Source: Phycisphaeraceae bacterium (GTDB lineage Bacteria > Planctomycetota > Phycisphaerae > Phycisphaerales > UBA1924). From it: a stretch of DNA of 64,000 bases. Under the pieces are notes generated by a model, which made no database searches, was not told the DNA's origin, and saw only the letters and a program-made list of their open reading frames with translations. Each line of letters begins with the position of its first letter. Position 1 is the stretch's first letter. Shown in pieces: positions 45,311-54,308 of this stretch. The stretch is taken from the NCBI GenBank assembly GCA_019454185.1, contig CP075368.1, positions 372,001 through 436,000 on the forward strand, given 5' to 3'. A program made the translations under genes and the position numbers.

Positions 45311-47299
45311 GTGACGTTTCTTGCTCCGACCAGCGCGATTCTCGCGGCGGCGATCGGCCTTTCGCTGTTGATCGCGCTCTCGCTGCTGCGCCTGAGGCGA
45401 CGCCCCGTGTGGGTTGCGTCGACGCTTTTCTGGGAGTCATCGGCGCGGGACCTTGAGGTCAATGTGCCGCTCCGCATGCTTCGGGCTTCTTGGCTGCTGC
45501 TGTTGCACGCTCTGGCGATCGGTCTGCTTGCGGCGGCGATCGGGCGCCCGATCTCTCAGGGCGGTGAGGAGTCGGCGACGCGTGTTGTGTTCTTGATCGA
45601 CCGATCGGCCTCGATGGGTGCGATGGACCATGTCGAATCGTCGGGGGGGCGGACAACCCGGCTGAGGGGGGCGGTCGAGTTGGCGAGGCGTTCGATCCGT
45701 GACCTCGGACGGGGTGACCGATCAGCGGCGGCGATCGTGGTGTTTGGCGCGAGTCCGGTGATGCTCTCGGAGTTCACGTCGGACCGGCGGCTGCTTGAGC
45801 GTGCTCTTGACCAGATCACACCGACGCATGAGGATGATCGGGGCTTGGGCGCGGCGATGGAGCTGGTCCGTGCGATGATCGCGGACGACGGGGATGAGTC
45901 TGCGCCTCCGGCACGCGTTGTGGTCATCAGCGACGGCGCGCCAGCTCCGGTTGAGGGTGCTGCGATTCCGGGCGCGGTCATTGAGTTTCAGAGGGTCGGG
46001 CCAGATCCCGGGATCCTGGCTGACAACGTGGGGATCGTCGCGCTCGCGGCGCGTCGCTCGGCCGACATGCCTTCGCGGATCCGCGTCTTTGCGCGGGTGC
46101 TGAGTTCTGCGGATGTCCGGCGTGATGTGATCGTCACCTTTCGCGCCGGAGACGATGTTGTTGTGAGCCGGGCGGTGACGATCGAGCCCCGAGCGGGGGC
46201 TCAGCCGGAGGCCTCTGTGGTTGCGGATATCGACATCGCTTCGGATGCTCTGATCACTGTTCGGATCGAGAGGGCCGACGTGCTTGAGGCCGACAATGAG
46301 GCGTCCATCTGGGTTCGGGCGTCGCGACCGCTGCGGATCATGCTTGTGACGCCGTCGGGTGACCCTGATGCGGATGGTGCGTGGCCGCTCTTGGATGTGC
46401 TGACGGAGTTGCCGCGTGCGACGACACGTGTGGTTTCTGCGGTGGCGTGGAACGCGCTGGCCGGCACACGTGATGATGCGGAACTGTTCGCGGATCTTGT
46501 TGTGCTTTCGGCGGTCGAGCCGTGGTGGGCTCGTGCGAGAGCGATCGGCGTGCCGGTGCTCGCGTTTGGTGTGCTGCCGCCTGATCCGCTTGTGCAGCTC
46601 GAACGAGAAGGGCCTACCGGGAGCAGGATCATCGCTTGGGACCGCGAGCACTTGCTGACACGTCACGTCGCTTTTGACACGGTGCTGGCATCGCAGATGC
46701 CGCGGTACGAGTATTCGAGCGGGGCAAGGGTTGACCCGATCGTCTGGAGCGATGCGGGGATCGCGGTCAGTGCGTCGGAGGCGGGAGCCGGTCGTTGGGT
46801 GGCGGTTTCGTTTCCTGTGGCGTCTTCCAACTGGCCGCTTCAGCCGTCGTGGCCGCTGTTTGTGGAGAATGCGGTCGACTGGCTGACGCGCCGGACCGAG
46901 CGCGAGTCCGGCCGGGTGTGGTCTGCCGGTGAACCGATTTCTCTGTCGGTGCCTTCGCGGGGCGCGACATATGTGTTTCGGCCACCGGGAGCATCTGAGG
47001 GAAGGCGGGTTTCTTCGGATCGCTCAGGTGATGTTTCGATTCCGGCCCAGCCGCTTGCGGGCGTGTACCAGTTGGCATCGGAACAGGATGGGGAGTCTCA
47101 CCCTGTTCCGGTTGCAGTGTTGAAGGGGGATGAGACGCTGTGCCGCACGAGCGATCGCCTCTCGATCGGCTCGCAGCCGGTAGAGGCATCGTCGGCGTCG
47201 GAGACACGTCGCGAGCTGTGGCCGTGGTTTGTCGGCGCGTTGTTGGTGGTTCTGACGCTTGAGTGGATGGTGTTCGCGTCGCGATCGCGGATCTCTTGA
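45311..47299 (+). CDS. BatA-domain/von Willebrand A protein
   Basis: Membrane protein of 662 aa. The N-terminal BatA-like segment has two helices (ILAAAIGLSLLIALSLLRL and LLLLHALAIGLLAAAI) followed by a VWA domain whose MIDAS motif is DRSASMGAMD (D97, S99, S101), with further metal residues in DRGLGAAMELVRAMI and VVISDG. Residues 300-600 are a beta-rich region of unclear identity, and a last helix (WFVGALLVVLTLEWMVFA) anchors the C-terminus. Members are linked to MoxR/Bat aerotolerance systems, but no MoxR is nearby. GTG start at 45311. Confidence 0.8.
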   Translation: MTFLAPTSAILAAAIGLSLLIALSLLRLRRRPVWVASTLFWESSARDLEVNVPLRMLRASWLLLLHALAIGLLAAAIGRPISQGGEESATRVVFLIDRSASMGAMDHVESSGGRTTRLRGAVELARRSIRDLGRGDRSAAAIVVFGASPVMLSEFTSDRRLLERALDQITPTHEDDRGLGAAMELVRAMIADDGDESAPPARVVVISDGAPAPVEGAAIPGAVIEFQRVGPDPGILADNVGIVALAARRSADMPSRIRVFARVLSSADVRRDVIVTFRAGDDVVVSRAVTIEPRAGAQPEASVVADIDIASDALITVRIERADVLEADNEASIWVRASRPLRIMLVTPSGDPDADGAWPLLDVLTELPRATTRVVSAVAWNALAGTRDDAELFADLVVLSAVEPWWARARAIGVPVLAFGVLPPDPLVQLEREGPTGSRIIAWDREHLLTRHVAFDTVLASQMPRYEYSSGARVDPIVWSDAGIAVSASEAGAGRWVAVSFPVASSNWPLQPSWPLFVENAVDWLTRRTERESGRVWSAGEPISLSVPSRGATYVFRPPGASEGRRVSSDRSGDVSIPAQPLAGVYQLASEQDGESHPVPVAVLKGDETLCRTSDRLSIGSQPVEASSASETRRELWPWFVGALLVVLTLEWMVFASRSRIS

Positions 47300-47411
47300 G
47301 GTTCTGAGGTGAGGGTCCCACGGCTGACGTGGGCGTGGGGTGATCCTGCTGATGCCGGGTTGTTCGCGGAATCTTGTTGCGATCACCGGTGCGTCCAGGA
47401 TTCACCTGTGT

Positions 47412-47417
47412 TACGCT
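47412..47417 (+). promoter_or_regulatory. TACGCT -10 hexamer of the alkaline phosphatase gene
   Basis: TACGCT ends 7 nt before the ATG at 47425; no Shine-Dalgarno is present. The same hexamer and a similar spacing occur upstream of three other genes in the window. Confidence 0.5.
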
Positions 47418-47424
47418 GTGTGCG

Positions 47425-48801
47425 ATGAGACGCCGCAGCTTTCTCAAGTCGTTTCCAGCGATTGCCGGCGCGGCGGGGCTGGTCGGGTCGGCCAGGGGCA
47501 CTGAGCGGGGTCGCGCGGCGTCCGGGAAGCGGGCCAGGTCGGTTATTTTCATGGTTTCAGATGGGATGTCGATGGGCACGCTGACGCTCGCGGACGCTGC
47601 GTGCCGCCTTCGGACGGGGATAGGTTCTCGTTGGGTGTCGTTGTGGAATGTGCCGGGCGTGGTGCGAAGCTCTGCGCGGACTGATGCGGCGGATTCGTAT
47701 GTGACGGACTCAGCGGCGGCTGCATCGGCTTGGGGCATCGGACAGAAGGTCAACAACGGGGCTGTCAACATTACGCCGGACGGCGATCAGTTCGAGCCGG
47801 TGCTTGTCACGGCGAAGCGAGCGGGATTGGCGACGGGGCTGGTTACGACGACGCGTGTCACTCACGCGACGCCAGCGGGGTTTGTGGCGAACATGCCATC
47901 GAGGAATCAGGAGCGCGAGATCGCGTCGCAGATTCTTGAGCGGCGTGTGGATGTCGTTCTAGGGGGCGGCGAGCGATACTTCAATGAAGCGGCACTGGCT
48001 CCTCACGCGGACGTGACAGTTGCGAGGAGTGCCGGCGCGCTCTCGCTTGTGCCTGAGGATGTGGGCACGGGGCGTGAGGGCGCGGGGAGACTGCTCGGGC
48101 TGTTCGGGCGTGATCATGTGCCGTGGGTGCTCGATCGGACCCCGAGCGTGCCTTCTCTCGGCGTGATGACCCGTGCGGCACTCGATCGACTCTCGCGGTC
48201 GGATCGAGGGTTTCTGGTGCAGATCGAGGGGGGGCGCGTCGATCATGCGGCCCATGATAATGATGCGGGATCGCTGATTGCGGAGCAGCTGGATTTCGAT
48301 GAAGCGATCGGGGTCGCGCTGGAGTTTGTGGCCAGAGATCCTTCGATTCTCCTGATCGTCACGACGGATCACGGCAACGGGAATCCCGGGTTGACGCTCT
48401 ACGAGAAGGCGGGCAACGAGGGGTTCGGGCGGTTGCTTGGCGTGCGTCACAGTTTCGAGTGGATCGCTGCGCGTCTGGCAGCGGCTCGGACCGAGGAGCG
48501 TCCGGATATTCTCGTGCAGAGCGTTCGCGAGGCGACAGATGTGACGCTGAGGGATCACGAGGCGGAGATGGTGCTCCGTGCGGCGAACAAGGAGCGTGTG
48601 GATCCGTTCGCGCCGGCGAACTCGGGCATGCTTGTGCTGGGGTCGGTGCTGGCGAACCACTTCGGGGTGGCGTTTCTCTCACCGAATCACACCTCCGACA
48701 TGGTGGAGGTCACGGCGATCGGTCCAGGATCGGAGCGAATCGGGCCCATCATCGACAACACCGGGTTGTATTCGGTGATTCGCGAGTCGCTCGGGATCTG
48801 A
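47425..48801 (+). CDS. Tat-exported alkaline phosphatase
   Basis: Phosphatase of 458 aa with a twin-arginine signal (MRRRSFLKSF, then AIAGAAGLVG). The active-site set of the PhoA superfamily is complete: metal Asp in IFMVSDGMSM, the nucleophile Ser in YVTDSAAAASAWG, THATPAGF for the magnesium site, QIEGGRVDHAAHDND, VTTDHGNG and the final metal His in SPNHTSDMVEVTAIG. Tat export suggests the enzyme folds with metals in the cytoplasm. Likely role is phosphate scavenging from organic esters. It ends 6 nt before the convergent GT2 gene. Confidence 0.9.
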   Translation: MRRRSFLKSFPAIAGAAGLVGSARGTERGRAASGKRARSVIFMVSDGMSMGTLTLADAACRLRTGIGSRWVSLWNVPGVVRSSARTDAADSYVTDSAAAASAWGIGQKVNNGAVNITPDGDQFEPVLVTAKRAGLATGLVTTTRVTHATPAGFVANMPSRNQEREIASQILERRVDVVLGGGERYFNEAALAPHADVTVARSAGALSLVPEDVGTGREGAGRLLGLFGRDHVPWVLDRTPSVPSLGVMTRAALDRLSRSDRGFLVQIEGGRVDHAAHDNDAGSLIAEQLDFDEAIGVALEFVARDPSILLIVTTDHGNGNPGLTLYEKAGNEGFGRLLGVRHSFEWIAARLAAARTEERPDILVQSVREATDVTLRDHEAEMVLRAANKERVDPFAPANSGMLVLGSVLANHFGVAFLSPNHTSDMVEVTAIGPGSERIGPIIDNTGLYSVIRESLGI

Positions 48802-48807
48802 CGGCGA

Positions 48808-50349
48808 TTATCGGTTGACCATCAGCGAGATCGTGCGCCAGCAGTCGCGAAATGAGCCGCTCGCATCCTTCGGTCCGAGCTTCGGCACGACAGGAAACGG
48901 AGCGAGCGGGAGCTGGTTGTATCCGCCGAAATGAGTGTCGGTGAGCGGGGTGATCTTGTCGTCAACGCGGCTGAGCATGGAGTCGAGGTCGAGCCCTCGG
49001 GGCCAGGGGTGGGCGATCAACGGATTCGGGCTCGACTCGAGCAGGGGCCGGAGCGTGGCGTCGGCACGGGGGCCGATGATGAAATCATCGGGTTGCGTCA
49101 CTTTGTTGGCGGCTCTCGTTCTGAGACGCTTGAGGTAGAGGTCGTGCGGCTCCGAGGGTGAGACCTCTGCCGAGACGATGAGCAGGCCGCGGGGGCGGAG
49201 CGCGGCGCACGCTTTGCGGAACAGTGCTTCGGCATCGGGATCATCGCCGAGCGCTCTGTGGAGGATCAGACGCGAGACGTTTGCGGGAGCGGGGGAGTTG
49301 AGCAGCGTGTCGGGAGTGATACGGGTTCCGCCGAACCTTGTGATGATTTGATCTGCTTCACTTGAGTGCGTCTCAGGGGAGACGAGTAGCGTGGATTGCG
49401 AGGGATGCGTACCGGTGTTCCATGCTGTCTGTATCGCTTCGAGCCAACCGGGAGGCGTCGTGCGCGGCGGGGGAGCAAGCGGCGCGGAGGGCACTGGGCC
49501 GAGGCCCTCGCGCGCGAAGGCGTGGTCGATCGATAGGGTGTAGCGTGCGGCAAGTTCGAGTTTGCGTTCGAGTGCTTCGATCTCGGCCCGGACGTGCGGG
49601 GCTTGCAACGGCCAGTGCTGCGCGCGTCGATCGAGCCAAGCGCGAGAACCCGTGACGATTGAGCGCGTCGCGAGCAGCCGATCGGCGGTCTTCTGCCCGG
49701 GATGTACGCCCTGGCACGCGACAAGGGTGCGGATCTGGCGGACGCGTGCGCCGCGCTCGACGAGTTTCAGCCAGAGGTGGTGGTCCATCGAGTAGTGGTT
49801 CTCTTCGTCCAACCCTCCGACTTCGCGGAAGAGATCAAGACGGAAGAAGACCTCCGGCTGCGCGATGGAGTGCCCGGCGAACCACGCTGATCGGAGCGAG
49901 AGGAGGGCCGGCTCGTCGATCCGCTCCGGTGGGATCGGCTCGTGAACGACCCGCCCATCATGTGAGACGAACCTGGCGCGGCAGACGAGCATGTCGGTCT
50001 CGGGATTCTCAAGCAGGAAGGCGGCGACCTCTCGGAGCACGCCGGGGAGGTACCAGTCGTCTGCGTTCAGCCATGCGCCAAAGCGTCCTTGCGCGAGGGT
50101 GAAGCCCTTGTTGATCGCGTGGGATTGGCCGCGATCCGGCTCGGAACGCAGGTGTGAGAGGCCGTGCGCTCGGTGCAGAATCTCGGCGGATCCGTCGCTG
50201 CTTGCGCCGTCCATCACGATGTGCTCGGCGATGCCGTGGGGTTGGTCGCGGACCGATGCCAGGCAGCGTGGGAGGAATTGTGCCTGATTACGGACCGGCG
50301 TCACGATCGAGAGGAGCGGGGGATGGGATGTGGTCCGTGCCTGATCCAT
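48808..50349 (-). CDS. GT2 glycosyltransferase with C-terminal extension
   Basis: Protein of 513 aa. Residues 10-250 are a GT2 domain: LLSIVTPVRNQAQFLPRCLA, HIVMDGASSDGSAEIL, RSEPDRGQSHAINKGFTLAQ and the metal motif NADDW. A helical linker (IEALERKLELAARYTLSIDH) leads to a second domain with ADQIITRFGGTRITPDTLLN and ALFRKACAALRPRGLLIVSA, which is reminiscent of a SAM methyltransferase but lacks a clear glycine motif. The start at 50349 has only a weak ribosome site. It is divergent from the Wzm-like permease. Confidence 0.8.
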   Translation of the reverse strand: MDQARTTSHPPLLSIVTPVRNQAQFLPRCLASVRDQPHGIAEHIVMDGASSDGSAEILHRAHGLSHLRSEPDRGQSHAINKGFTLAQGRFGAWLNADDWYLPGVLREVAAFLLENPETDMLVCRARFVSHDGRVVHEPIPPERIDEPALLSLRSAWFAGHSIAQPEVFFRLDLFREVGGLDEENHYSMDHHLWLKLVERGARVRQIRTLVACQGVHPGQKTADRLLATRSIVTGSRAWLDRRAQHWPLQAPHVRAEIEALERKLELAARYTLSIDHAFAREGLGPVPSAPLAPPPRTTPPGWLEAIQTAWNTGTHPSQSTLLVSPETHSSEADQIITRFGGTRITPDTLLNSPAPANVSRLILHRALGDDPDAEALFRKACAALRPRGLLIVSAEVSPSEPHDLYLKRLRTRAANKVTQPDDFIIGPRADATLRPLLESSPNPLIAHPWPRGLDLDSMLSRVDDKITPLTDTHFGGYNQLPLAPFPVVPKLGPKDASGSFRDCWRTISLMVNR

Positions 50350-50431
50350 TCGTAGCAAGTAAAGGTCGCCATCGGCGGCTGGGCATGAACACAGGCAGAT
50401 GCGGGTGGCCTGCTTCACGGTGTCGGCGCAC

Positions 50432-50437
50432 TACCAT
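50432..50437 (+). promoter_or_regulatory. TACCAT -10 hexamer of the Wzm-like gene
   Basis: TACCAT ends 9 nt before the ATG at 50447; no Shine-Dalgarno is present. Confidence 0.4.
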
Positions 50438-50446
50438 CGTCCCTCG

Positions 50447-51232
50447 ATGCTTGCCGCACTTTATCGCCATCGCGTCTATATCGCCCGCACAGCGTGGCGT
50501 GATGTGCGTCATCGGCATGTGGGATCCGCGGCGGGCGCGGCGTGGAACATCCTGCGTCCGGTTGCGTTGATCGCGGTTTTCACGATCGTCTTCGGTCAGG
50601 TTATGACGGGGCGGGACGGGGGCGGTTTCACGGGCATTCACTTTACGTTGTACCTGTGCGCTGCCCTGCTTCCGTGGACGGCCTTCTCGGAGGCGGTGAG
50701 CCGGGGTACGCACGCCCTTGTCGGCGGCGCGGCGTACTTGCGGAAGCTTGCGATCGACGAGGAGGTGTATGTCGCGCAGTCGGTGCTGAGCGCGGGTATC
50801 TCGCTGGTGATCAGCATGGTGCTCCTGCTTGGTCTGGCACTGGTGCTGGGCCATGGACCGTTTGTGACGTGGCTGCTCCTCCCGTTGCCGCTGGCGTTGC
50901 TGCTGCTGTTCGGTATGGGGCTGGGGATGGCATTGGGGACCGTGTTCGTCTTTGTGAGGGATGTGCGTCAGATCGTTGAGATCGCGCTGCTGATCGGCTT
51001 CTGGACCGTTCCGATCGTTTATGATCCACGCATCGTGCCGGAGTGGTTCCGGGCGACGTTCCCCTTTAACCCGGTGTATCCGTTTCTTCACGCGGTGAGG
51101 GATCTGTTCCTCGCGGGGACCCTGCCGACTCTGGGCACCTGGGCTTTGATGCTCTTGTGGACGGTTGCGTCGATTGCCTTCGGGCAGATGGTGCTTGAGC
51201 GGCTGCGTCCGGAGATCCGTGACAACCTCTGA
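50447..51232 (+). CDS. Wzm-like ABC-2 polysaccharide export permease
   Basis: ABC-2 permease of 261 aa with six membrane segments. It begins MLAALYRHRVYIARTAWRDV, and the motif VGSAAGAAWNILRPVALIAV is the conserved N-terminus of glycan-export permeases. Also visible are YLCAALLPWTAFSEAVSRGT, AYLRKLAIDEEVYVAQSVLS and FPFNPVYPFLHAVRDLFLAG near the C-terminus, a signature of the O-antigen/teichoic-acid family. It presumably pairs with the Wzt-like ATPase at 43817, though an in-line partner could be elsewhere. Confidence 0.88.
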   Translation: MLAALYRHRVYIARTAWRDVRHRHVGSAAGAAWNILRPVALIAVFTIVFGQVMTGRDGGGFTGIHFTLYLCAALLPWTAFSEAVSRGTHALVGGAAYLRKLAIDEEVYVAQSVLSAGISLVISMVLLLGLALVLGHGPFVTWLLLPLPLALLLLFGMGLGMALGTVFVFVRDVRQIVEIALLIGFWTVPIVYDPRIVPEWFRATFPFNPVYPFLHAVRDLFLAGTLPTLGTWALMLLWTVASIAFGQMVLERLRPEIRDNL

Positions 51233-51290
51233 TCCCGTTTCCTTCGTGGCACGGCTTGCCGATGCCGAAACCGTTGCCTGCCTCACCCTG

Positions 51291-51296
51291 TAGACT
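51291..51296 (+). promoter_or_regulatory. TAGACT -10 hexamer of the ABC ATPase gene
   Basis: TAGACT ends 8 nt before the ATG at 51305; no Shine-Dalgarno is present. Confidence 0.45.
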
Positions 51297-51304
51297 CCCG
51301 ACCC

Positions 51305-52039
51305 ATGCCAACCGCAGCCGCACCAGTCAGCACGAAGAACGTCGCAGAGCTCCGAGGCGTGCGCAAGGTCTATCGCAAGCCGGACGGAACCGTGATGGTT
51401 GAGGCCCTTCGGGGGATCGATCTTGATATCCCACGCGGCCAGTACATCGCGATCATGGGTGCGTCGGGCTCCGGCAAGTCCACGCTGATGAACATCTTGG
51501 GGTGCCTCGACCGGCCGTCGGAGGGGTCGTACACGGTCGATGGTGAGGACACCCGGACGATGCCCGATGAGCAACTCTCCGTCTTCCGGGGGCGGAAGAT
51601 CGGGTTCGTGTTCCAGGCGTTCAACCTGATCCCGCAGTTGACGATTGAGGAGAACGTCGCGACGCCGCTCTTCTACCAGGGGGTTCCGAAGCACGACCGG
51701 ATCAAGCGGGCGATCGAGTCACTTGCGCTCGTCGGGCTGGATGATCGAGTGGGGCATCGGCCGAGCGAGCTTTCGGGCGGGCAGCAGCAGCGTTCTGCGA
51801 TCGCGAGGGCGCTCGTGACCAATCCGGTCATCCTGATGGCTGACGAGCCGACCGGAAACCTCGATTCGACCACCGGCCGGGCGATTCTCAGACTCTTCGA
51901 GAATCTTCACTCTCAGGGCATGACGCTCATCATGGTGACGCACGACGATTCGATCGCCAAGCGGTGCGAGCGTGTGGTGCGTCTGAAGGACGGGCTGATC
52001 GAGTACGACCGAATGGTCGAGAATCGCATCAGGGACTGA
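51305..52039 (+). CDS. MacB/LolD-type ABC transporter ATP-binding protein
   Basis: ATPase of 244 aa. Walker A is GASGSGKSTLMNILG, the Q-loop is IGFVFQAFNLIPQLTIEENV, the signature LSGGQQQRSAIARALV, Walker B VILMADEPTGNLDS and the H-loop MVTHDDSIAKRC. The family usually pairs with an FtsX-type permease, none of which is adjacent; the neighbour at 50447 is of the ABC-2 type. It may work with a permease encoded elsewhere. Confidence 0.9.
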   Translation: MPTAAAPVSTKNVAELRGVRKVYRKPDGTVMVEALRGIDLDIPRGQYIAIMGASGSGKSTLMNILGCLDRPSEGSYTVDGEDTRTMPDEQLSVFRGRKIGFVFQAFNLIPQLTIEENVATPLFYQGVPKHDRIKRAIESLALVGLDDRVGHRPSELSGGQQQRSAIARALVTNPVILMADEPTGNLDSTTGRAILRLFENLHSQGMTLIMVTHDDSIAKRCERVVRLKDGLIEYDRMVENRIRD

Positions 52040-52074
52040 GGCGTATCGGGTCGGTTGAATGAGGGCCGCGAGCT

Positions 52075-53307
52075 TTAAGCGGCTCTTCGCATCGCCTGAG
52101 CGTCGGCGTCTCTAGCGGCGATCGCCATAGCGGTGACATCGTCGGCCTGGTGGAGCGAGCCGGCTTGTTCGAGGAGCACACCCCGGAGTTCGGCCATTGA
52201 CTCTTCGAGCGATGCCGCGCTCTTTGGGTCGCAGAGTCGAGCGAAATGCTCGACGTATGTTGTCGTGGGCATGCGTATCTCGTGGGCGTCTGCGCCGGCC
52301 TTTGGGAAGCAGGTCTCGAACCCATCTGTGTACATGAGCAGCGTGCGGCCGGGAGCGAGCGTGAGTTCTGTCACGCCGAAGCTGGCGTCATCGAAGACGC
52401 CGAGAAGCGGGCCGTCGGTCTCGACGCGTTCGACGCCGCTCTTTGAGATCAGGAGCGGCGGTGGGTGTCCAGCGCCAGAGACTTTCACGACTCTCGATAC
52501 TGTGTCGATTGTCGCGTAGATCGCGGTCACGAATCTGGTCGCGCCGGACTGAGCCGTCATGAGGTCCACGTTCAGTCGGTCGAGCATTGCGCCGGGATCG
52601 GCCATGACATGAGCGGGTGCTGATTGGATGGAACGAGCGATGATCATGGTGAGCAGTGCCGCGGGGACGCCGTGTCCGACGGCGTCTGCGACGAGAACGC
52701 CGATCGTTCGGTCGTCTATCTGTCGCACGCAGTGCATGTCACCGGAGACGTATCCGGTGGGCTGGTGGAGAACGGCGATGTCGAAGCCGCGGGCTTCAAT
52801 GGTGCCGCGCGGCATGAAGTCGCGTTGGATCTTTGCCGCGAGCGACATCTCCTCGTGCATGCGTGAGATCTCGCCGTGCATGCCTCCCTGGCAGTGCTGG
52901 GCGATCGCGAGTTCATGGGCGAGTCGTTGGACGGTGTGCTGTCTGAGGGCGAGTGTGCAGAGCGCGGTGGCGATGCGTGCGGGCGACGCGTCGGCGTTCC
53001 AGACCATGATGCCGGGGGTCTCGGCCTGATCGGCGCCGCTCTCCTGGAGCACGAGGGCGGGGACGCATCTGCCGTCGAGCATGTCGAGGAGCTGCGTGAG
53101 CTTTGCGCCGCGCAGGGTCGGGTCTCCCACGACGAGGGTCGGATGCTGGGCGAGGGAACGCTCGAGCGCGAGCGAGCCGTGATCGACCATTCTCACGGTT
53201 GGTGCTGTGTACTCGGGAGGCCACTGCTCCAGGATCCGAGCCAGGAGCGCGTCGCACCGCGATGATTGCCCTTCGCCGTGCGCGACGATCAGCGTCCGAT
53301 GCGTCAT
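52075..53307 (-). CDS. SpoIIE-type PP2C serine phosphatase
   Basis: Phosphatase of 410 aa. Residues 1-110 are a response-regulator-like pseudo-receiver fold without a clear phospho-Asp. A helical linker (EISRMHEEMSLAAKIQRDFM) leads to the SpoIIE/RsbU domain: QPTGYVSGDMHCVRQIDDRT, IGVLVADAVGHGVPAALL, LLMYTDGFETCF and the last metal site HQADDVTAM. The metal Asps are intact. It probably dephosphorylates an anti-sigma-antagonist-like protein. GGGGAGCAGG precedes the ATG, giving a good SD. Confidence 0.87.
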   Translation of the reverse strand: MTHRTLIVAHGEGQSSRCDALLARILEQWPPEYTAPTVRMVDHGSLALERSLAQHPTLVVGDPTLRGAKLTQLLDMLDGRCVPALVLQESGADQAETPGIMVWNADASPARIATALCTLALRQHTVQRLAHELAIAQHCQGGMHGEISRMHEEMSLAAKIQRDFMPRGTIEARGFDIAVLHQPTGYVSGDMHCVRQIDDRTIGVLVADAVGHGVPAALLTMIIARSIQSAPAHVMADPGAMLDRLNVDLMTAQSGATRFVTAIYATIDTVSRVVKVSGAGHPPPLLISKSGVERVETDGPLLGVFDDASFGVTELTLAPGRTLLMYTDGFETCFPKAGADAHEIRMPTTTYVEHFARLCDPKSAASLEESMAELRGVLLEQAGSLHQADDVTAMAIAARDADAQAMRRAA

Positions 53308-53357
53308 CCTGCTCCCCTTGGTGGCCCGATGTGCGCGGACCTTGTTTGGGGATCGGC

Positions 53358-54308
53358 TCAGCGTGCGAGCCGCTTCAGCCGCTCGGCATCCATGCCGATT
53401 GTTGCGCCCGGTTGAAGTCCGAGCGTGCGGATTGTGCCGCCCCGGAGTTCGATCGCGAACTGCATCGGTCCGTTGCTTGGATAGGGCTTCAGGCGATTCT
53501 CGTATGCATCCGGGGTTTCGCCGGGGGCGCGGGGTGGTTCGGGCTGCATCTCGTGGAAGGAGAGGATCCTGCCCGACGAGTCGAGGTAGATAATGTCGAT
53601 GGGGATGGGGCAGTCGCGCATGACGAAGTGTCGCTCGGTCGCGTCCGGAAACACGAAGAGCATGCCGCTGTCTTCGGCGATCTCGACGCGTCCTGAGAGT
53701 CCCATCATCCTGACCGGATCACTCGCGGCAAGTTCGAGGTAGAAGTCTTTGGATCCGATTCTGACGCGTTCGAGTTCTGACGCCTTGGAGAGTCTGGCTG
53801 TGTCGATGGCGACTTTCTCGCCCTCTGTGATTCCGAGTTTCGAGGCCATGCCGCCCTCGATCTCGATCGCGAATTGGGCGGGGAAGCGGCTTGAGTACTT
53901 CTTGAGCCGTGCGTCGTAGGCGTAGTCGTCTTCGCCGGGGCGTCGCGGCTCCTCGGGTTGCATGGTGTGGATCGCCGTGATGCGGCCGGTGGCATCGATG
54001 AAGAGCACGTCGATGGGAATGGGGCAGTCGCGCATGAGGAAGCTCAGACGCTGAGCCCTCGGGAAGACGAAGAGCATGCCGGTGCCGGGGGGGATCTCGG
54101 TGCGACCTCCCATGCCCTTGATTCGCGCCTCGTTGGTAGCGGCGACCTCGAGCTTGAACGGCTTGTCCTTCAGTTTGACCGTCATTGTGGGGGCAAGCAC
54201 GACTCGTTCGTTGCCCTTTGATCCGTCGCCCAGCCCGCCGCCTATAGAGATGGCGATCGCTCCGGCGACGGCGAGGAAAGCCAAGACACCGATCAGCTTG
54301 CCCATCAT
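53358..54308 (-). CDS. tandem DUF192 protein, membrane-anchored
   Basis: Protein of 316 aa with an N-terminal membrane anchor (MMGKLIGVLAFLAVAGAIAI). Two DUF192 domains follow. The first (about residues 40-165) contains KGMGGRTEIPPGTGMLFVFP, RLSFLMRDCPIPIDVLFIDA and IEIEGGMASKLGITEG. The second (about 182-310) contains MGLSGRVEIAEDSGMLFVFP, RHFVMRDCPIPIDIIYLDSS and AIELRGGTIRTLGLQPGATI. Both keep MRDCPIPID. The function of DUF192 is unknown. The start at 54308 overlaps the GluQ-RS stop by ATGA and has AGGGG 6 nt upstream; a start at 54329 is also open. Confidence 0.85.
   Translation of the reverse strand: MMGKLIGVLAFLAVAGAIAISIGGGLGDGSKGNERVVLAPTMTVKLKDKPFKLEVAATNEARIKGMGGRTEIPPGTGMLFVFPRAQRLSFLMRDCPIPIDVLFIDATGRITAIHTMQPEEPRRPGEDDYAYDARLKKYSSRFPAQFAIEIEGGMASKLGITEGEKVAIDTARLSKASELERVRIGSKDFYLELAASDPVRMMGLSGRVEIAEDSGMLFVFPDATERHFVMRDCPIPIDIIYLDSSGRILSFHEMQPEPPRAPGETPDAYENRLKPYPSNGPMQFAIELRGGTIRTLGLQPGATIGMDAERLKRLAR

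Noticed and set aside
45311..47299. Complete MoxR/Bat aerotolerance operon
   Set aside because: Only a BatA/VWA protein is present; no MoxR ATPase or other Bat gene is adjacent.
34772..51232. Horizontally acquired genomic island
   Set aside because: No integrase, tRNA target, flanking repeat or visible composition change; the housekeeping gene nuoH lies inside.
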